A stretch of DNA of 64,000 nucleotides from Mycolicibacterium iranicum (GTDB lineage Bacteria; Actinomycetota; Actinomycetes; Mycobacteriales; Mycobacteriaceae). The DNA lies in the NCBI RefSeq assembly GCF_002101705.1, contig NZ_LQPC01000049.1, positions 1-64,000 of the forward strand. The letters run 5' to 3'. The notes under the pieces were generated by a model. The model was not told where the DNA came from. It made no database searches and worked only from the letters and a program-made list of their open reading frames with translations. The position numbers and the translations under genes are program-made. Below are positions 33,747-43,740 of the stretch, piece by piece; positions within the stretch are counted from its first letter, which is position 1; each line of letters begins with the position of its first letter.

Positions 33747-33767
33747 GCCGAGCAAAAGGCCGAACAG

Positions 33768-33811
33768 ACACAAACTCGCGTGCTTTCGACGGAAAACACG
33801 CGAGTTTGTGT
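33768..33811. terminator. Bidirectional hairpin between the SDR gene and clpB
   Basis: Perfect 15-bp arms ACACAAACTCGCGTG (33768-33782) and CACGCGAGTTTGTGT (33797-33811) enclose a 14-nt loop. It lies 21 bp after the SDR stop and beyond the end of clpB, between two converging genes. There is no U-tract, as is usual for mycobacterial terminators. Confidence 0.68.
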
Positions 33812-33827
33812 GTGGTGGCGGCGAGAC

Positions 33828-33859
33828 TCAGCCCAGCTGTCGGGTCTTGGCGCAAGCGC

Positions 33860-33863
<4 letters not shown>
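33828..33863 (-). other. 11-codon mini-ORF overlapping the clpB stop
   Basis: The clpB end reads GGATGA, so an ATG at 33863 overlaps the TGA stop. It opens a frame MSACAKTRQLG followed by TGA. The same start, MSA-x-AK-x-R, overlaps the dnaJ1 stop at 45566. Whether it is translated is unknown; it may instead be a DNA or RNA element. Confidence 0.4.
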
Positions 33864-36406
<2,543 letters not shown>

Positions 36407-36468
36407 GACACCTCCCTTTCATGTACGCAAGGGCCGCGTGAGGCGCCCTTGAAATGCTTGTCCTGTTA

Positions 36469-36497
36469 CACAACGCCGTCAAGGTTGAGTCTGTTCC
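36469..36497 (-). promoter_or_regulatory. Probable SigH-type promoter of clpB
   Basis: On the minus strand GGAACA (36497-36492) is followed after 17 bp by GTTGTG (36474-36469), matching the mycobacterial SigH pattern GGAA[CT]-N16-18-GTT. It overlaps the HAIR operator, so HspR binding would block it. clpB is a known SigH target in M. tuberculosis. Confidence 0.6.
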
Positions 36498-36503
36498 GCT
36501 CAA
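36485..36503. promoter_or_regulatory. HAIR operator (HspR site) upstream of clpB
   Basis: TTGAG (36485-36489) and CTCAA (36499-36503) with a 9-bp spacer match the core of the HspR-associated inverted repeat CTTGAGT-N7-ACTCAAG. It lies 79-97 bp upstream of the clpB GTG. hspR itself is at 45127-45501. Confidence 0.85.
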
Positions 36504-36585
36504 CTCTAGGCTTTTTTCCGCAATCGTCAACAGACACGGACGCCGCATGCCAGGGGGCTTCGGTGATCGGGGTTACGGTCGGCAC

Positions 36586-37203
36586 ATGTCCGACGCCGGC
36601 GACTTCGAGTTCGAGCGGAAATTCTTCCTCCGCGAGATGCCCGCCGTCGCCGCGTCCGATCCGACTCCCCTGCTGATCGCACAGGCCTACCTGTTCGCCG
36701 CCGACGGCTACGCGGTGCGCGTTCGGCTTCAGGGGCCGGCGCCTGCGGAGTTGGACGCCACACCGCCCGAGCTGGTGGCCGCACTCGGTGACGAAGCGAT
36801 GGGCACGATGACGGCCAAGGGGCCGGCGGCGGGCGGCACGCGCTATGAGGCGGAGCGCGAGCTCGATCCATTGGTGGCCGGCCAGATCGTGTCGCGGGCC
36901 GCGCATGTCATCTTCAAGGTCCGCTCCTCGGTATGGCTGGGCGAGGACGGCTGGGTCATCGACCGGTTCCTGGGGGGCGACGCTCCGCTGTTGCTCGCCG
37001 AGGTGGAACGCGACGGACCGGTGGTCGACCTGGCCATCCCGTCGTTCTGCACCACCGAGGTGTCGGAAGACGATCGCTTCCGAAACGAGTACCTGGCCCA
37101 CCATCCGTTCGGGACGTGGGTGGACGACTACCTGCGCGAACTCGACGTTCTCGGCCCGAGATTCTTAAACAGCCTGGGGCAGAACCAGTTCGACGTCAGC
37201 TAG
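36586..37203 (+). CDS. CYTH-domain protein (triphosphate tunnel enzyme-like)
   Basis: A 205-residue protein opening with the CYTH signature ExExK: Glu8, Glu10, Lys12 in DFEFERKF. Later basic and acidic strand motifs fit a tunnel fold: YAVRVRLQ, MTAKGP, RYEAERELD, IFKVRSSVW, WVIDRFLGG and LLLAEVERD. CYTH proteins bind triphosphates with a divalent metal; some are tripolyphosphatases or thiamine-triphosphatases. The ATG at 36586 lies 6 nt after TACGGT (36574-36579), predicting a leaderless message. It is divergent from clpB. Confidence 0.88.
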   Translation: MSDAGDFEFERKFFLREMPAVAASDPTPLLIAQAYLFAADGYAVRVRLQGPAPAELDATPPELVAALGDEAMGTMTAKGPAAGGTRYEAERELDPLVAGQIVSRAAHVIFKVRSSVWLGEDGWVIDRFLGGDAPLLLAEVERDGPVVDLAIPSFCTTEVSEDDRFRNEYLAHHPFGTWVDDYLRELDVLGPRFLNSLGQNQFDVS

Positions 37204-37655
37204 GTTTTCCCGAACACCACCCAGCGCAACGCGCAGTACATGTAGACGGCCTCGCAGCCACCGGCCATCAACCGCGAGATCCGGTAGTCGATACCCACAT
37301 CGGTCAGCATGGTCGACAGCGCCAGGATGAACGCGAGGTAGTTGATGACGACCACGACGATGTAGATGGTGAGCTGCGGGCCCACGGGCGCGTGCGACCG
37401 GAAGTTGAAGTACCGGTTGAGTGCATAGCTCAACCCGAACGCACACGCGTAGGCCACCGTCACCGCGACGGGGTACGGCGCACCGAACCCGCCCCGCAGC
37501 ACGGTCAGCAGGACCAAGTCGACGCCGAAGGTGAAGCTGTTGATGAGGCAGAAGCCGAGCAGCGTCGGCGGGACGATCTTCGCCAGCCCGAACGGAAGGA
37601 GCGCGACGACCTGTTCGCACCAGCGGTGAAACCGTTCAGGCGCAAGGACGGGCAC
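37200..37655 (-). CDS. GtrA-family membrane protein
   Basis: A 151-residue protein with four hydrophobic helices and the GtrA features FCLINSFTFGVDLVLLTVL, YALNRYFNFRSH and RLMAGGCEAVYMYCALRWVVF. GtrA proteins are thought to help flip lipid-linked sugars used for wall or surface glycosylation. The GTG at 37655 gives the full first helix. It overlaps the CYTH gene tail-to-tail by 4 nt. No glycosyltransferase partner is adjacent. Confidence 0.88.
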   Translation of the reverse strand: MPVLAPERFHRWCEQVVALLPFGLAKIVPPTLLGFCLINSFTFGVDLVLLTVLRGGFGAPYPVAVTVAYACAFGLSYALNRYFNFRSHAPVGPQLTIYIVVVVINYLAFILALSTMLTDVGIDYRISRLMAGGCEAVYMYCALRWVVFGKT

Positions 37656-37731
37656 GCGTTCACTGTGGCGTCGTCAGGTGTCGCGACCGTGAGCGACGGG
37701 CGAACGTCAGGCCACGAGATCGTGGTCGCGG

Positions 37732-38085
37732 TCAGTATTCGACTCGGAATCCGCCGATCAGGCTGACGACGTTCCCGTCGGGATCGCTGAACCGTGACAG
37801 TCGCACACCCTTGCTCGCGTCGACGATGTCGCCGGGTTCCAGTCCGCGTCCCTTCAACTGGGCAATGTGGGCCTCCAGATCGTCGACGGCGAAGTTCACT
37901 TCATCGGTTCCCGCCCTGTCCGGGTCGTGGAACACCTGCACCCAGGCCCCCGGCAACACCTGCCACTCGACCAGCGAGGGCATCGGATTGTTGTCCTCGG
38001 GCCTGCCGAACAGCTGGGCGTACCACCGCCGGCCGGCCTCGACGTCGGACACATGGACGACGGCGAGCACATGCGCAAGCGCCAT
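37732..38085 (-). CDS. VOC-family (glyoxalase-like) protein
   Basis: A 117-residue single VOC domain made of two beta-alpha-beta-beta-beta modules. The first holds ALAHVLAVVHVSDVEAGRRWYAQLFGRP, and the second EVNFAVDDLEAHIAQLKGRGLEP, ending in SRFSDPDGNVVSLIGGF. Metal-binding positions resemble glyoxalases (His9, Glu42 and a C-terminal acidic residue), but the assignment is loose. Functions in the family range from lyases to antibiotic binding. AAGGAG lies 7 nt before the ATG at 38085. Confidence 0.88.
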   Translation of the reverse strand: MALAHVLAVVHVSDVEAGRRWYAQLFGRPEDNNPMPSLVEWQVLPGAWVQVFHDPDRAGTDEVNFAVDDLEAHIAQLKGRGLEPGDIVDASKGVRLSRFSDPDGNVVSLIGGFRVEY

Positions 38086-38149
38086 GCACTTCTCCTTCCG
38101 TTGTGGGCATCTGCGAATGCCGACCCGAACCGCCACCGGAACTCATCGC

Positions 38150-39100
38150 TCAGTCCATGTAGTCCCAGAACTGGAGATCATGCACAGACGCGAACAGCGT
38201 GAGCGTCACCGCGTAGGCCGCGACGATGACGGCGGCTCCGACGGCGGTGACGCGTGCGCTCACCCCGTCGACCGGGTCGAGCCAGCGGCGAAATGGCTTG
38301 GATGCCAAGGGCATCAGCCACCACTGCATCGCGATGACACTGACGATCTGACTGACCCACAGCGACAGCCACGGTTGCGCTCCGACGTCATTGAGCACGG
38401 GTCCGAGGAATCGCGACAACAACATCACCGTGGGGTAGAGCACGAGGAGTACGAGCATCGCCGACTTCCAGTTCGGCGTCATGAGTGTTCGGCCGTTCTC
38501 CATCCGCACCGTGGTAGCGAACGGCGTGGTGTTGGAAACTACCGAGAAGTCACTGGAGAGTGTCGACCGCAAGCCCTGCAGAGCCTGCGCACGTTCAGCC
38601 GATCGCATCCATGCCGCGAGCTGCGGCGCCGTCCGGTATCGCACCACCGAGATCCACTCGCCGGGCGCGTCCGCCGGCAATAGCGCGGTGCCTTCGTGCC
38701 CGGCAAGCCCCACCGCCGCCGCCGACAACCGCGCCTGCGTGGACAGAAATTCGGGTTCCTTGCCGGCGGTGACGGTGTGGCGGAACACCCCGACTCCGGG
38801 GGACGCGGGCCCCTCCGCCGATACGACGAGGTCACCAGAGCTGCGCCAGAATCCCCGCTGCTGCCCGGCGGCCAGTACCTCGGCCCGCTGCGGGCTGTCC
38901 AGCCACCCGTGCATCGCAGTCGCATCGGAAAACGTCACGGCGACAGCGCAATCGAGACGTGGATGGTCGATCATCGACACCCGGCCGGACAGATGCCCTT
39001 CCGCCAGCCGCGCCGAGTCCAGCAGTTGTCGGGCCCACGCGACGAAGCCGCTTCCGTCGCCGCAGCGGTGAAACACCGTCACAGCCGTGACCTGGTCCAT
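38150..39100 (-). CDS. Two ABM-like domains fused to a membrane domain
   Basis: A 316-residue protein. Residues about 5-95 and 103-200 each look like an antibiotic-biosynthesis-monooxygenase (ABM) ferredoxin-like domain: TAVTVFHRCGDGSGFVAWARQLLDSA and VGVFRHTVTAGKEPEFLSTQARL. The C-terminal third has about three to four helices (about 214-232, 245-262, 286-305) like the ABM-linked membrane proteins of actinobacteria. The ATG at 39100 lies 6 nt after TATCGT, so it should be leaderless. Function unknown. Confidence 0.82.
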   Translation of the reverse strand: MDQVTAVTVFHRCGDGSGFVAWARQLLDSARLAEGHLSGRVSMIDHPRLDCAVAVTFSDATAMHGWLDSPQRAEVLAAGQQRGFWRSSGDLVVSAEGPASPGVGVFRHTVTAGKEPEFLSTQARLSAAAVGLAGHEGTALLPADAPGEWISVVRYRTAPQLAAWMRSAERAQALQGLRSTLSSDFSVVSNTTPFATTVRMENGRTLMTPNWKSAMLVLLVLYPTVMLLSRFLGPVLNDVGAQPWLSLWVSQIVSVIAMQWWLMPLASKPFRRWLDPVDGVSARVTAVGAAVIVAAYAVTLTLFASVHDLQFWDYMD

Positions 39101-39166
39101 GCGGCGACGATACGACGCGGCGCCAATCGGGCAGCACCCGCAACGCTGCCTTGCTAGGTTTTTCGG

Positions 39167-39844
39167 GTGCCAGGTACCTGGGGGTCGGTTCTCACCGAGC
39201 TCATCCCGCTCTCCCTCGTGATCGCGCTGTCTCCGTTCTCGGTCATTCCGGCGGTGCTGGTGCTCGGAACACCGAGACCGAAACCGACGGGGCTGGCGTT
39301 CCTCGCGGGCTGGTTGCTCGGGCTGGCCGTACTGACCGGGATCTTCCTCCAGCTCTCGGACCTGGTCGGCGGCATCGGGTCCAAGCCGCCGAGCTGGGCG
39401 TCGTGGTTACGCATCGTGGTGGGCTCGGCGCTGATCGTGTTCGGCGCATACCGGTTTGCCAAGCGCAAGACCTCCGAGCACATGCCCGCATGGATTACCC
39501 GCATGAGTTCCCTGACACCCGCCAAGGCCGCCGTCACCGGCGCGGCTCTGACGGTAGTCAATCCGAAGGTGCTTTTCATCTGCGCCGCAGCGGGTTTGGC
39601 GATCGGTTCCGCAGGATTGAACGCCCCTGCTGTGTGGGCGGCAGATCTCTGGTTCACGGCGTTCGCGGCGTCTACGGTCGCCGTGCCGATCCTCGCGTAC
39701 GTCCTGATGGGCAGACGCCTGGAACCGACACTCAACAATGTGCGGTCCTGGATGGAGCGTCAGCATGCGGTGCTGGTCGCGGTGATCCTGGTTGTGATCG
39801 GACTTCTGGTGCTGTACAAGGGCATTCACGCGCTAGCCGGGTAA
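39167..39844 (+). CDS. GAP/Sap-type membrane protein
   Basis: A 225-residue protein with six helices and the family opening LIPLSLVIALSPFSVIPAVLVLGTPRP. A repeated pattern follows in the second half (KAAVTGAALTVVNPKVLFICAAAGLAIG). These mycobacterial GAP (Sap-like) proteins are related to LysE-type exporters and are linked to glycopeptidolipid export in some species. The GTG at 39167 lies 6 nt after TAGGTT (39155-39160), predicting a leaderless message. It overlaps the converging tetR gene by 12 nt. Confidence 0.85.
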   Translation: MPGTWGSVLTELIPLSLVIALSPFSVIPAVLVLGTPRPKPTGLAFLAGWLLGLAVLTGIFLQLSDLVGGIGSKPPSWASWLRIVVGSALIVFGAYRFAKRKTSEHMPAWITRMSSLTPAKAAVTGAALTVVNPKVLFICAAAGLAIGSAGLNAPAVWAADLWFTAFAASTVAVPILAYVLMGRRLEPTLNNVRSWMERQHAVLVAVILVVIGLLVLYKGIHALAG

Positions 39845-40459
39845 CCCGAGCTCGTCGGCGTCGCCGGTGAGGTAGCGCGTCACGGTCGGCGCCACCAGCC
39901 TGACCACGTCCTCGGAATCCAGTTCCGACAGCGGGGGCACCTCCATCACGTAACGCAGCATCGCAGTGCCCACCAGGCTGCTCGCCGCCAGCATGGCCCG
40001 CAGCCGGGCCTGCTCGCCACCGCCGAGAGCCCCCGAGACTGCGGTCAGCACGTAGTTCTGCATGAACTCCCGGAACGCCTGATGGGCGTCGGAGTTCGAG
40101 GTCGCCGAAGCTAGCATCGCCCGCATACTTCCCGAGCTGTCGGACGCTTCCCACACTTTCAGATACGTCCGGACCATCCGCGTGCCGATGTCCCCCTCAT
40201 CCCCGGTGAGGGCGGCCACGAGCACGTCGGGATCGAGGATCAACCGCAGTGACTCACGGAACAACTGCTCCTTGGAGCCGAAGAGGTACAGCACCATCGA
40301 GGCGTCCACGCGGGCGTCATCGGCGATCGAACGCAGCGTCGTCTTCTCGTAACCGTCCCTGGCGAAGCGGGCTTTCGCGGCGGACAGCACGGCGTCTCTC
40401 GACACGGGCTCACCCTGTCGCCGCCCGCGGCGCCGGGGAGTTTCAGCTGCTCGCGGCAC
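39833..40459 (-). CDS. TetR-family regulator
   Basis: A 208-residue regulator. The basic head PRRRGRRQG is followed by the helix-turn-helix KTTLRSIADDARVDASMVLYLFGSKEQL; the C-terminal bundle is TetR_C-like. The GTG at 40459 stands 6 nt after TAGTCT (40471-40466 on the minus strand), so the message is probably leaderless. Two similar operator sequences lie in the gap to the divergent membrane-protein gene, which is the likely target together with tetR itself. Confidence 0.9.
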   Translation of the reverse strand: MPRAAETPRRRGRRQGEPVSRDAVLSAAKARFARDGYEKTTLRSIADDARVDASMVLYLFGSKEQLFRESLRLILDPDVLVAALTGDEGDIGTRMVRTYLKVWEASDSSGSMRAMLASATSNSDAHQAFREFMQNYVLTAVSGALGGGEQARLRAMLAASSLVGTAMLRYVMEVPPLSELDSEDVVRLVAPTVTRYLTGDADELGLPG

Positions 40460-40473
40460 CTTCCGAGACTAAC

Positions 40474-40493
40474 ATTTCAATAGCTGTTGAAAT
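40474..40493. promoter_or_regulatory. TetR operator copy 1
   Basis: ATTTCAA (40474-40480) and TTGAAAT (40487-40493) are perfect inverted arms around TAGCTG. The block lies directly upstream of the tetR -10 hexamer, where bound repressor would exclude polymerase. A second copy lies 36 bp further on. Confidence 0.72.
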
Positions 40494-40528
40494 CGTACCG
40501 GCTCAGCCTTACGCTGTGACGACGCATT

Positions 40529-40548
40529 AATTCAACAGCTAATGAAAA
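40529..40548. promoter_or_regulatory. TetR operator copy 2, overlapping the start region
   Basis: The sequence at 40529-40548, read in reverse complement, matches copy 1 at 17 of 20 positions (shared core TAGCTGTTGAA). It covers the first bases of the ribosome site used by the membrane-protein gene, so binding would block that gene's transcription. Confidence 0.65.
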
Positions 40549-40556
40549 GAGCCGTC

Positions 40557-41567
40557 ATGACGTCGACCAGCACCCACCACGCCATCACCCACGAACCCCC
40601 CGTCGTTGCCCGGGCCGCCGGCATCGTCGTCGCCGTGACCACCCTGTTGACGCTCGTCGCGATCGCGTTCGCCCTGCCCGCCGCCCGCTCCGGCCCACAC
40701 GACGTGCCGATCGGTGCCGCGGGCCCGCAGGCCGCCGGTGGACAGATCGCCGAGATGCTCGACCAGAAGGCGCCCGGCGCGTTCGCGGTGACCTACTACC
40801 CCAGCGAGACCGCGCTGCGCGAGGCGATCAGCAACCGCGACGTCTACGGCGGTATCGCACTCCCCGCGCAACCGGGGACAGCGCCGGCGATTCTGATCGC
40901 GACCGGGGCCAGCCCGATGGTGGCGCAGGTGCTGAGCCAACTCGGCGCGCAGTTCGGCCAGCAGATTGGGACACCGCTGCGCACCGAAGACCTCGCCCCG
41001 CCCACCACGCGCGACCCCCGGGGTGCCGGAGTGGCCGCGTCAGCGCTGCCCATCACGCTCGCGGGCATCCTGCCCGCCATCGCCCTGGTGCTCGCCCTGC
41101 GCACCGAGATCTGGACGCGTCTGACAACCGCGATCGTCTTTTCGGTGGTCGCCGGTGTCACCATCGCGGCGCTACTCCGATACGTCCTCGGCTCGATCGA
41201 ACACAACTTCTGGGGCGTCTCTGCAGGTCTCACCCTGGGGGTCGCGGCGGCGCTGCTGTTCATGCTCGGTCTCGGCTCATTGTTCGGCCGCGCCGGGCTC
41301 GCCGTCGGCGCTGCTTTGGCACTGTTGGTCGGCAATCCACTGTCGGGGCTCGCGAGTGCGCCGGAATTGCTGCCCGCCGGCTGGGGCGCGCTGGGACAGT
41401 TCCTGCCGCAGGGCGCCACCGCCACTCTGCTGCGGTCGACGGCCTTTTTCGCCGGGGCCGGAGCCTCCACCGCGATCCTCGTCCTGATGTGCTGGGCGCT
41501 GGCAGGTGCGGCGATGATCGTCGCCGCCGCACTTCGCCAGCAGAACACTTCCGCTGCAGTGACTTAG
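40557..41567 (+). CDS. ABC-2/YhgE-type membrane protein
   Basis: A 336-residue protein. The N-terminal helix (about 22-45) is followed by an extracytoplasmic domain of about 110 residues that contains VTYYPSETALREAISNRDVYGGI. Five further helices run from about 165 to the end. The layout matches the permease half of ABC-2/YhgE-type systems, but no ATPase gene is adjacent. The ATG at 40557 is preferred over one at 40542 because AAAAGAG lies just before it and the earlier ATG is inside operator copy 2. Controlled by the divergent TetR. Confidence 0.82.
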   Translation: MTSTSTHHAITHEPPVVARAAGIVVAVTTLLTLVAIAFALPAARSGPHDVPIGAAGPQAAGGQIAEMLDQKAPGAFAVTYYPSETALREAISNRDVYGGIALPAQPGTAPAILIATGASPMVAQVLSQLGAQFGQQIGTPLRTEDLAPPTTRDPRGAGVAASALPITLAGILPAIALVLALRTEIWTRLTTAIVFSVVAGVTIAALLRYVLGSIEHNFWGVSAGLTLGVAAALLFMLGLGSLFGRAGLAVGAALALLVGNPLSGLASAPELLPAGWGALGQFLPQGATATLLRSTAFFAGAGASTAILVLMCWALAGAAMIVAAALRQQNTSAAVT

Positions 41568-41578
41568 GATCGTGCGGC

Positions 41579-42745
41579 GTGGGACTCGAAGACCGTGAAT
41601 CGATGCGCATCCTCCGCGATGCATTCGATCTCGATCTCGGGTCCGAGTCGATGATCGGCGACTTCTACACACACTGGTTCGCCACCGACCTCTCGGCGCG
41701 CGATCTTTTTCCGCCTGACATGGAGAAGCAGCGTCAGGTCTTCGCACAGGCCATGTGCTGGTTGTGCGAAGAGCTCATCGCCCATCACGCCGAAGAGCCT
41801 GTCGCCTTCCTGGCCCAGCTCGGCCGCGACCACCGCAAGTACGGCGTCACCAGCGCGCACTACGCCTCGCTGCAGAAAGCCCTCCTCGCCACGCTGCGCA
41901 GGACCCTGGCCGACTCGTGGGACCAGCGGTTGTCCGAAGCCGTCAACGACACCGTCGGGCTCGCCGTCGGCGTCATGAGCGGGGCCGCCGACGCCGAGAA
42001 GGGGCCCGCGTTCTGCGACGGCACGGTGCTGGAATACCTGCGGCCGACCCGCGACATCGCGGTGATCCGGCTCAAGCTGGACCGCGCGCTGGACTATCAC
42101 CCCGGTCAGTACGTCGGCGTACAGGTGCCGCAATGGCCGCGCCGATGGCGCTACCTGAGCCCCGCGATCCCACCCGATCCTCACGGCTACATCGAGTTCC
42201 ACATCCGCTCGGTCGCCGGCGGCATGGTCAGCACCGCGATCGTCGGCGAGGCCCGCCCCGGTGACCGGTGGCGCGTGTCCAGCCCCCACGGCGCCATGGA
42301 GATCGATCGAGACGCCGGCGACGTGCTCATGGTCGCGGGCAGCACCGGGCTGGCTCCGCTGCGCGCGCTGATCATGGACCTGTGCCGGTACGGCCAGAAC
42401 CCGCGGGTGCACCTGTTCTTCGGTGCGAAGTACCCCTGCGACCTGTATGACCTGCGCACCCTGTGGGAGATCGCGTCGACCAATCCGTGGCTGTCGGTCA
42501 CGCCGGTCTCCGAGCTGAACTTCGACCCGCCGTGGGCTACGAACTACCCCGACAACACCCCGCCGCGCGGCCTCCACGTGCGCCAGACCGGGCTGCTCCC
42601 CGAGGTTGTCACGCAATACGGCAACTGGAGCGATCGCCAGATCCTGCTGTGCGGGCGACCTGAGATGGTGCAGGCGACCAAGACCGCGCTGATAGCCAAA
42701 GGCGCACCTGCCGAACGGATCCAGCACGATCCCCTGGCCGGCTGA
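41579..42745 (+). CDS. Type II flavohemoglobin (Rv0385-like)
   Basis: A 388-residue two-domain protein. The globin domain (about 1-135) keeps a proximal His in LGRDHRKYGV. The ferredoxin-reductase part has the FAD region RWRYLSPAIPPDPHGYIEFHIRS and the NAD region VAGSTGLAPLRALIMD. Mycobacterial type II flavohemoglobins differ from NO-dioxygenase Hmp, and the M. tuberculosis one is reported to oxidise D-lactate. The GTG at 41579 lies shortly after TAGGAT (41565-41570), so it probably has its own promoter although it follows the ABC-2-like gene by 11 nt. Confidence 0.88.
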   Translation: MGLEDRESMRILRDAFDLDLGSESMIGDFYTHWFATDLSARDLFPPDMEKQRQVFAQAMCWLCEELIAHHAEEPVAFLAQLGRDHRKYGVTSAHYASLQKALLATLRRTLADSWDQRLSEAVNDTVGLAVGVMSGAADAEKGPAFCDGTVLEYLRPTRDIAVIRLKLDRALDYHPGQYVGVQVPQWPRRWRYLSPAIPPDPHGYIEFHIRSVAGGMVSTAIVGEARPGDRWRVSSPHGAMEIDRDAGDVLMVAGSTGLAPLRALIMDLCRYGQNPRVHLFFGAKYPCDLYDLRTLWEIASTNPWLSVTPVSELNFDPPWATNYPDNTPPRGLHVRQTGLLPEVVTQYGNWSDRQILLCGRPEMVQATKTALIAKGAPAERIQHDPLAG

Positions 42746-42769
42746 ATGCCACATGGCAGGATCGCTGCC

Positions 42770-43672
42770 ATGGAGGAGTTCGAAACCGTCACGCTGCGCG
42801 ATCCGTCGTCACCGCTGACCGCGACCTACGTCCCGATCGCGGGGATGGTCGGCACGTCCCTGTCCGACGACGGCGTCGAACTTCTCGGCCAGCGTCGCGG
42901 GCTGCAGGCCTACGTGTCCAACCACAAGACGATGGGGATCCCGATCCTCTACCCGTGGGCCAACCGGCTGTCGAGCATGGGCTACGGCGTCGACGGCGCC
43001 GTGGTGACACTGACCCCGGGCACCGGCGGTGTGCGCACCGACCAGCACGGGGTACCGATCCACGGCACCTTGGCCGCCTTCAAGGATTGGACGGTCACCA
43101 CGCTGCTGGAATCGCAGCTGACCGCCGAACTCGACTTCGCGGCACGTCCCGCACTGCTCGCGACGTTCCCGTTCCCCCACCTCCTGACACTGGACATCAC
43201 GCTGTCGGACCGGACGCTGACGGTGAAGACGACGGTGACGGCGACGACAGGTTCGCGGGTGCCGCTGTGCTTTGGATTCCATCCGTATCTTCAGCTGCCG
43301 GGTGTCCCGCGTGCGCAGTGGCGGATCGAGACGCCCGCGATGCGGTACCAGCCGGTGAACGCGTGGGGTATCCCGACGGGCCGGGTGGAATCGCGTCCCG
43401 CCGCCTCAGAAGTGCTGGGCGACAAGTTCATCGACGACGGGTACGACGAGGTCGCTGACGGGTCGGTGTTCGCGCTCTCCGGTGGCGACCGACGTATCGA
43501 GGTCCACTTCGACGAGGGCTACACCGCTGCGCAGGTCTTCGCACCCGGCGACGACGACGTCGTCTGCTTCGAACCGATGGCGGCCCCGACGGACGCCCTG
43601 CGCCGCGGCGGGTACCGCGAGGTGCAGCCGGGCGAGTCCGCGGTGGCGCAGTTCCGCATCAAAATCTCCTGA
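42770..43672 (+). CDS. Aldose 1-epimerase (mutarotase) family protein
   Basis: A 300-residue beta-sandwich enzyme. Visible elements are GIPILYPWANRLS (substrate Arg region), the His in HGVPIHGTLA, LCFGFHPYLQLP with the second catalytic His, and a C-terminal FEPMAAPTDALRRGGYREVQPGES holding the likely catalytic Glu. It should interconvert alpha and beta anomers of a hexose or a phosphorylated sugar. The ATG at 42770 follows the flavohemoglobin stop by 24 bp. Confidence 0.9.
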   Translation: MEEFETVTLRDPSSPLTATYVPIAGMVGTSLSDDGVELLGQRRGLQAYVSNHKTMGIPILYPWANRLSSMGYGVDGAVVTLTPGTGGVRTDQHGVPIHGTLAAFKDWTVTTLLESQLTAELDFAARPALLATFPFPHLLTLDITLSDRTLTVKTTVTATTGSRVPLCFGFHPYLQLPGVPRAQWRIETPAMRYQPVNAWGIPTGRVESRPAASEVLGDKFIDDGYDEVADGSVFALSGGDRRIEVHFDEGYTAAQVFAPGDDDVVCFEPMAAPTDALRRGGYREVQPGESAVAQFRIKIS

Positions 43673-43678
43673 TCTCGC

Positions 43679-43735
43679 CGAAACTGCATTCCACGCGCTC
43701 AAAATCGCGGAATCTCCGCACGGAATGCAGTTTCG
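43679..43735. terminator. Hairpin repeat copy 1 between two converging genes
   Basis: CGAAACTGCATTCC (43679-43692) and GGAATGCAGTTTCG (43722-43735) are perfect arms around a 29-nt loop. It lies between the ends of the epimerase and DoxX genes. A second copy with the same arms and an equally long but different loop is at 45060-45120. Confidence 0.68.
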
Positions 43736-43740
43736 CCGAC

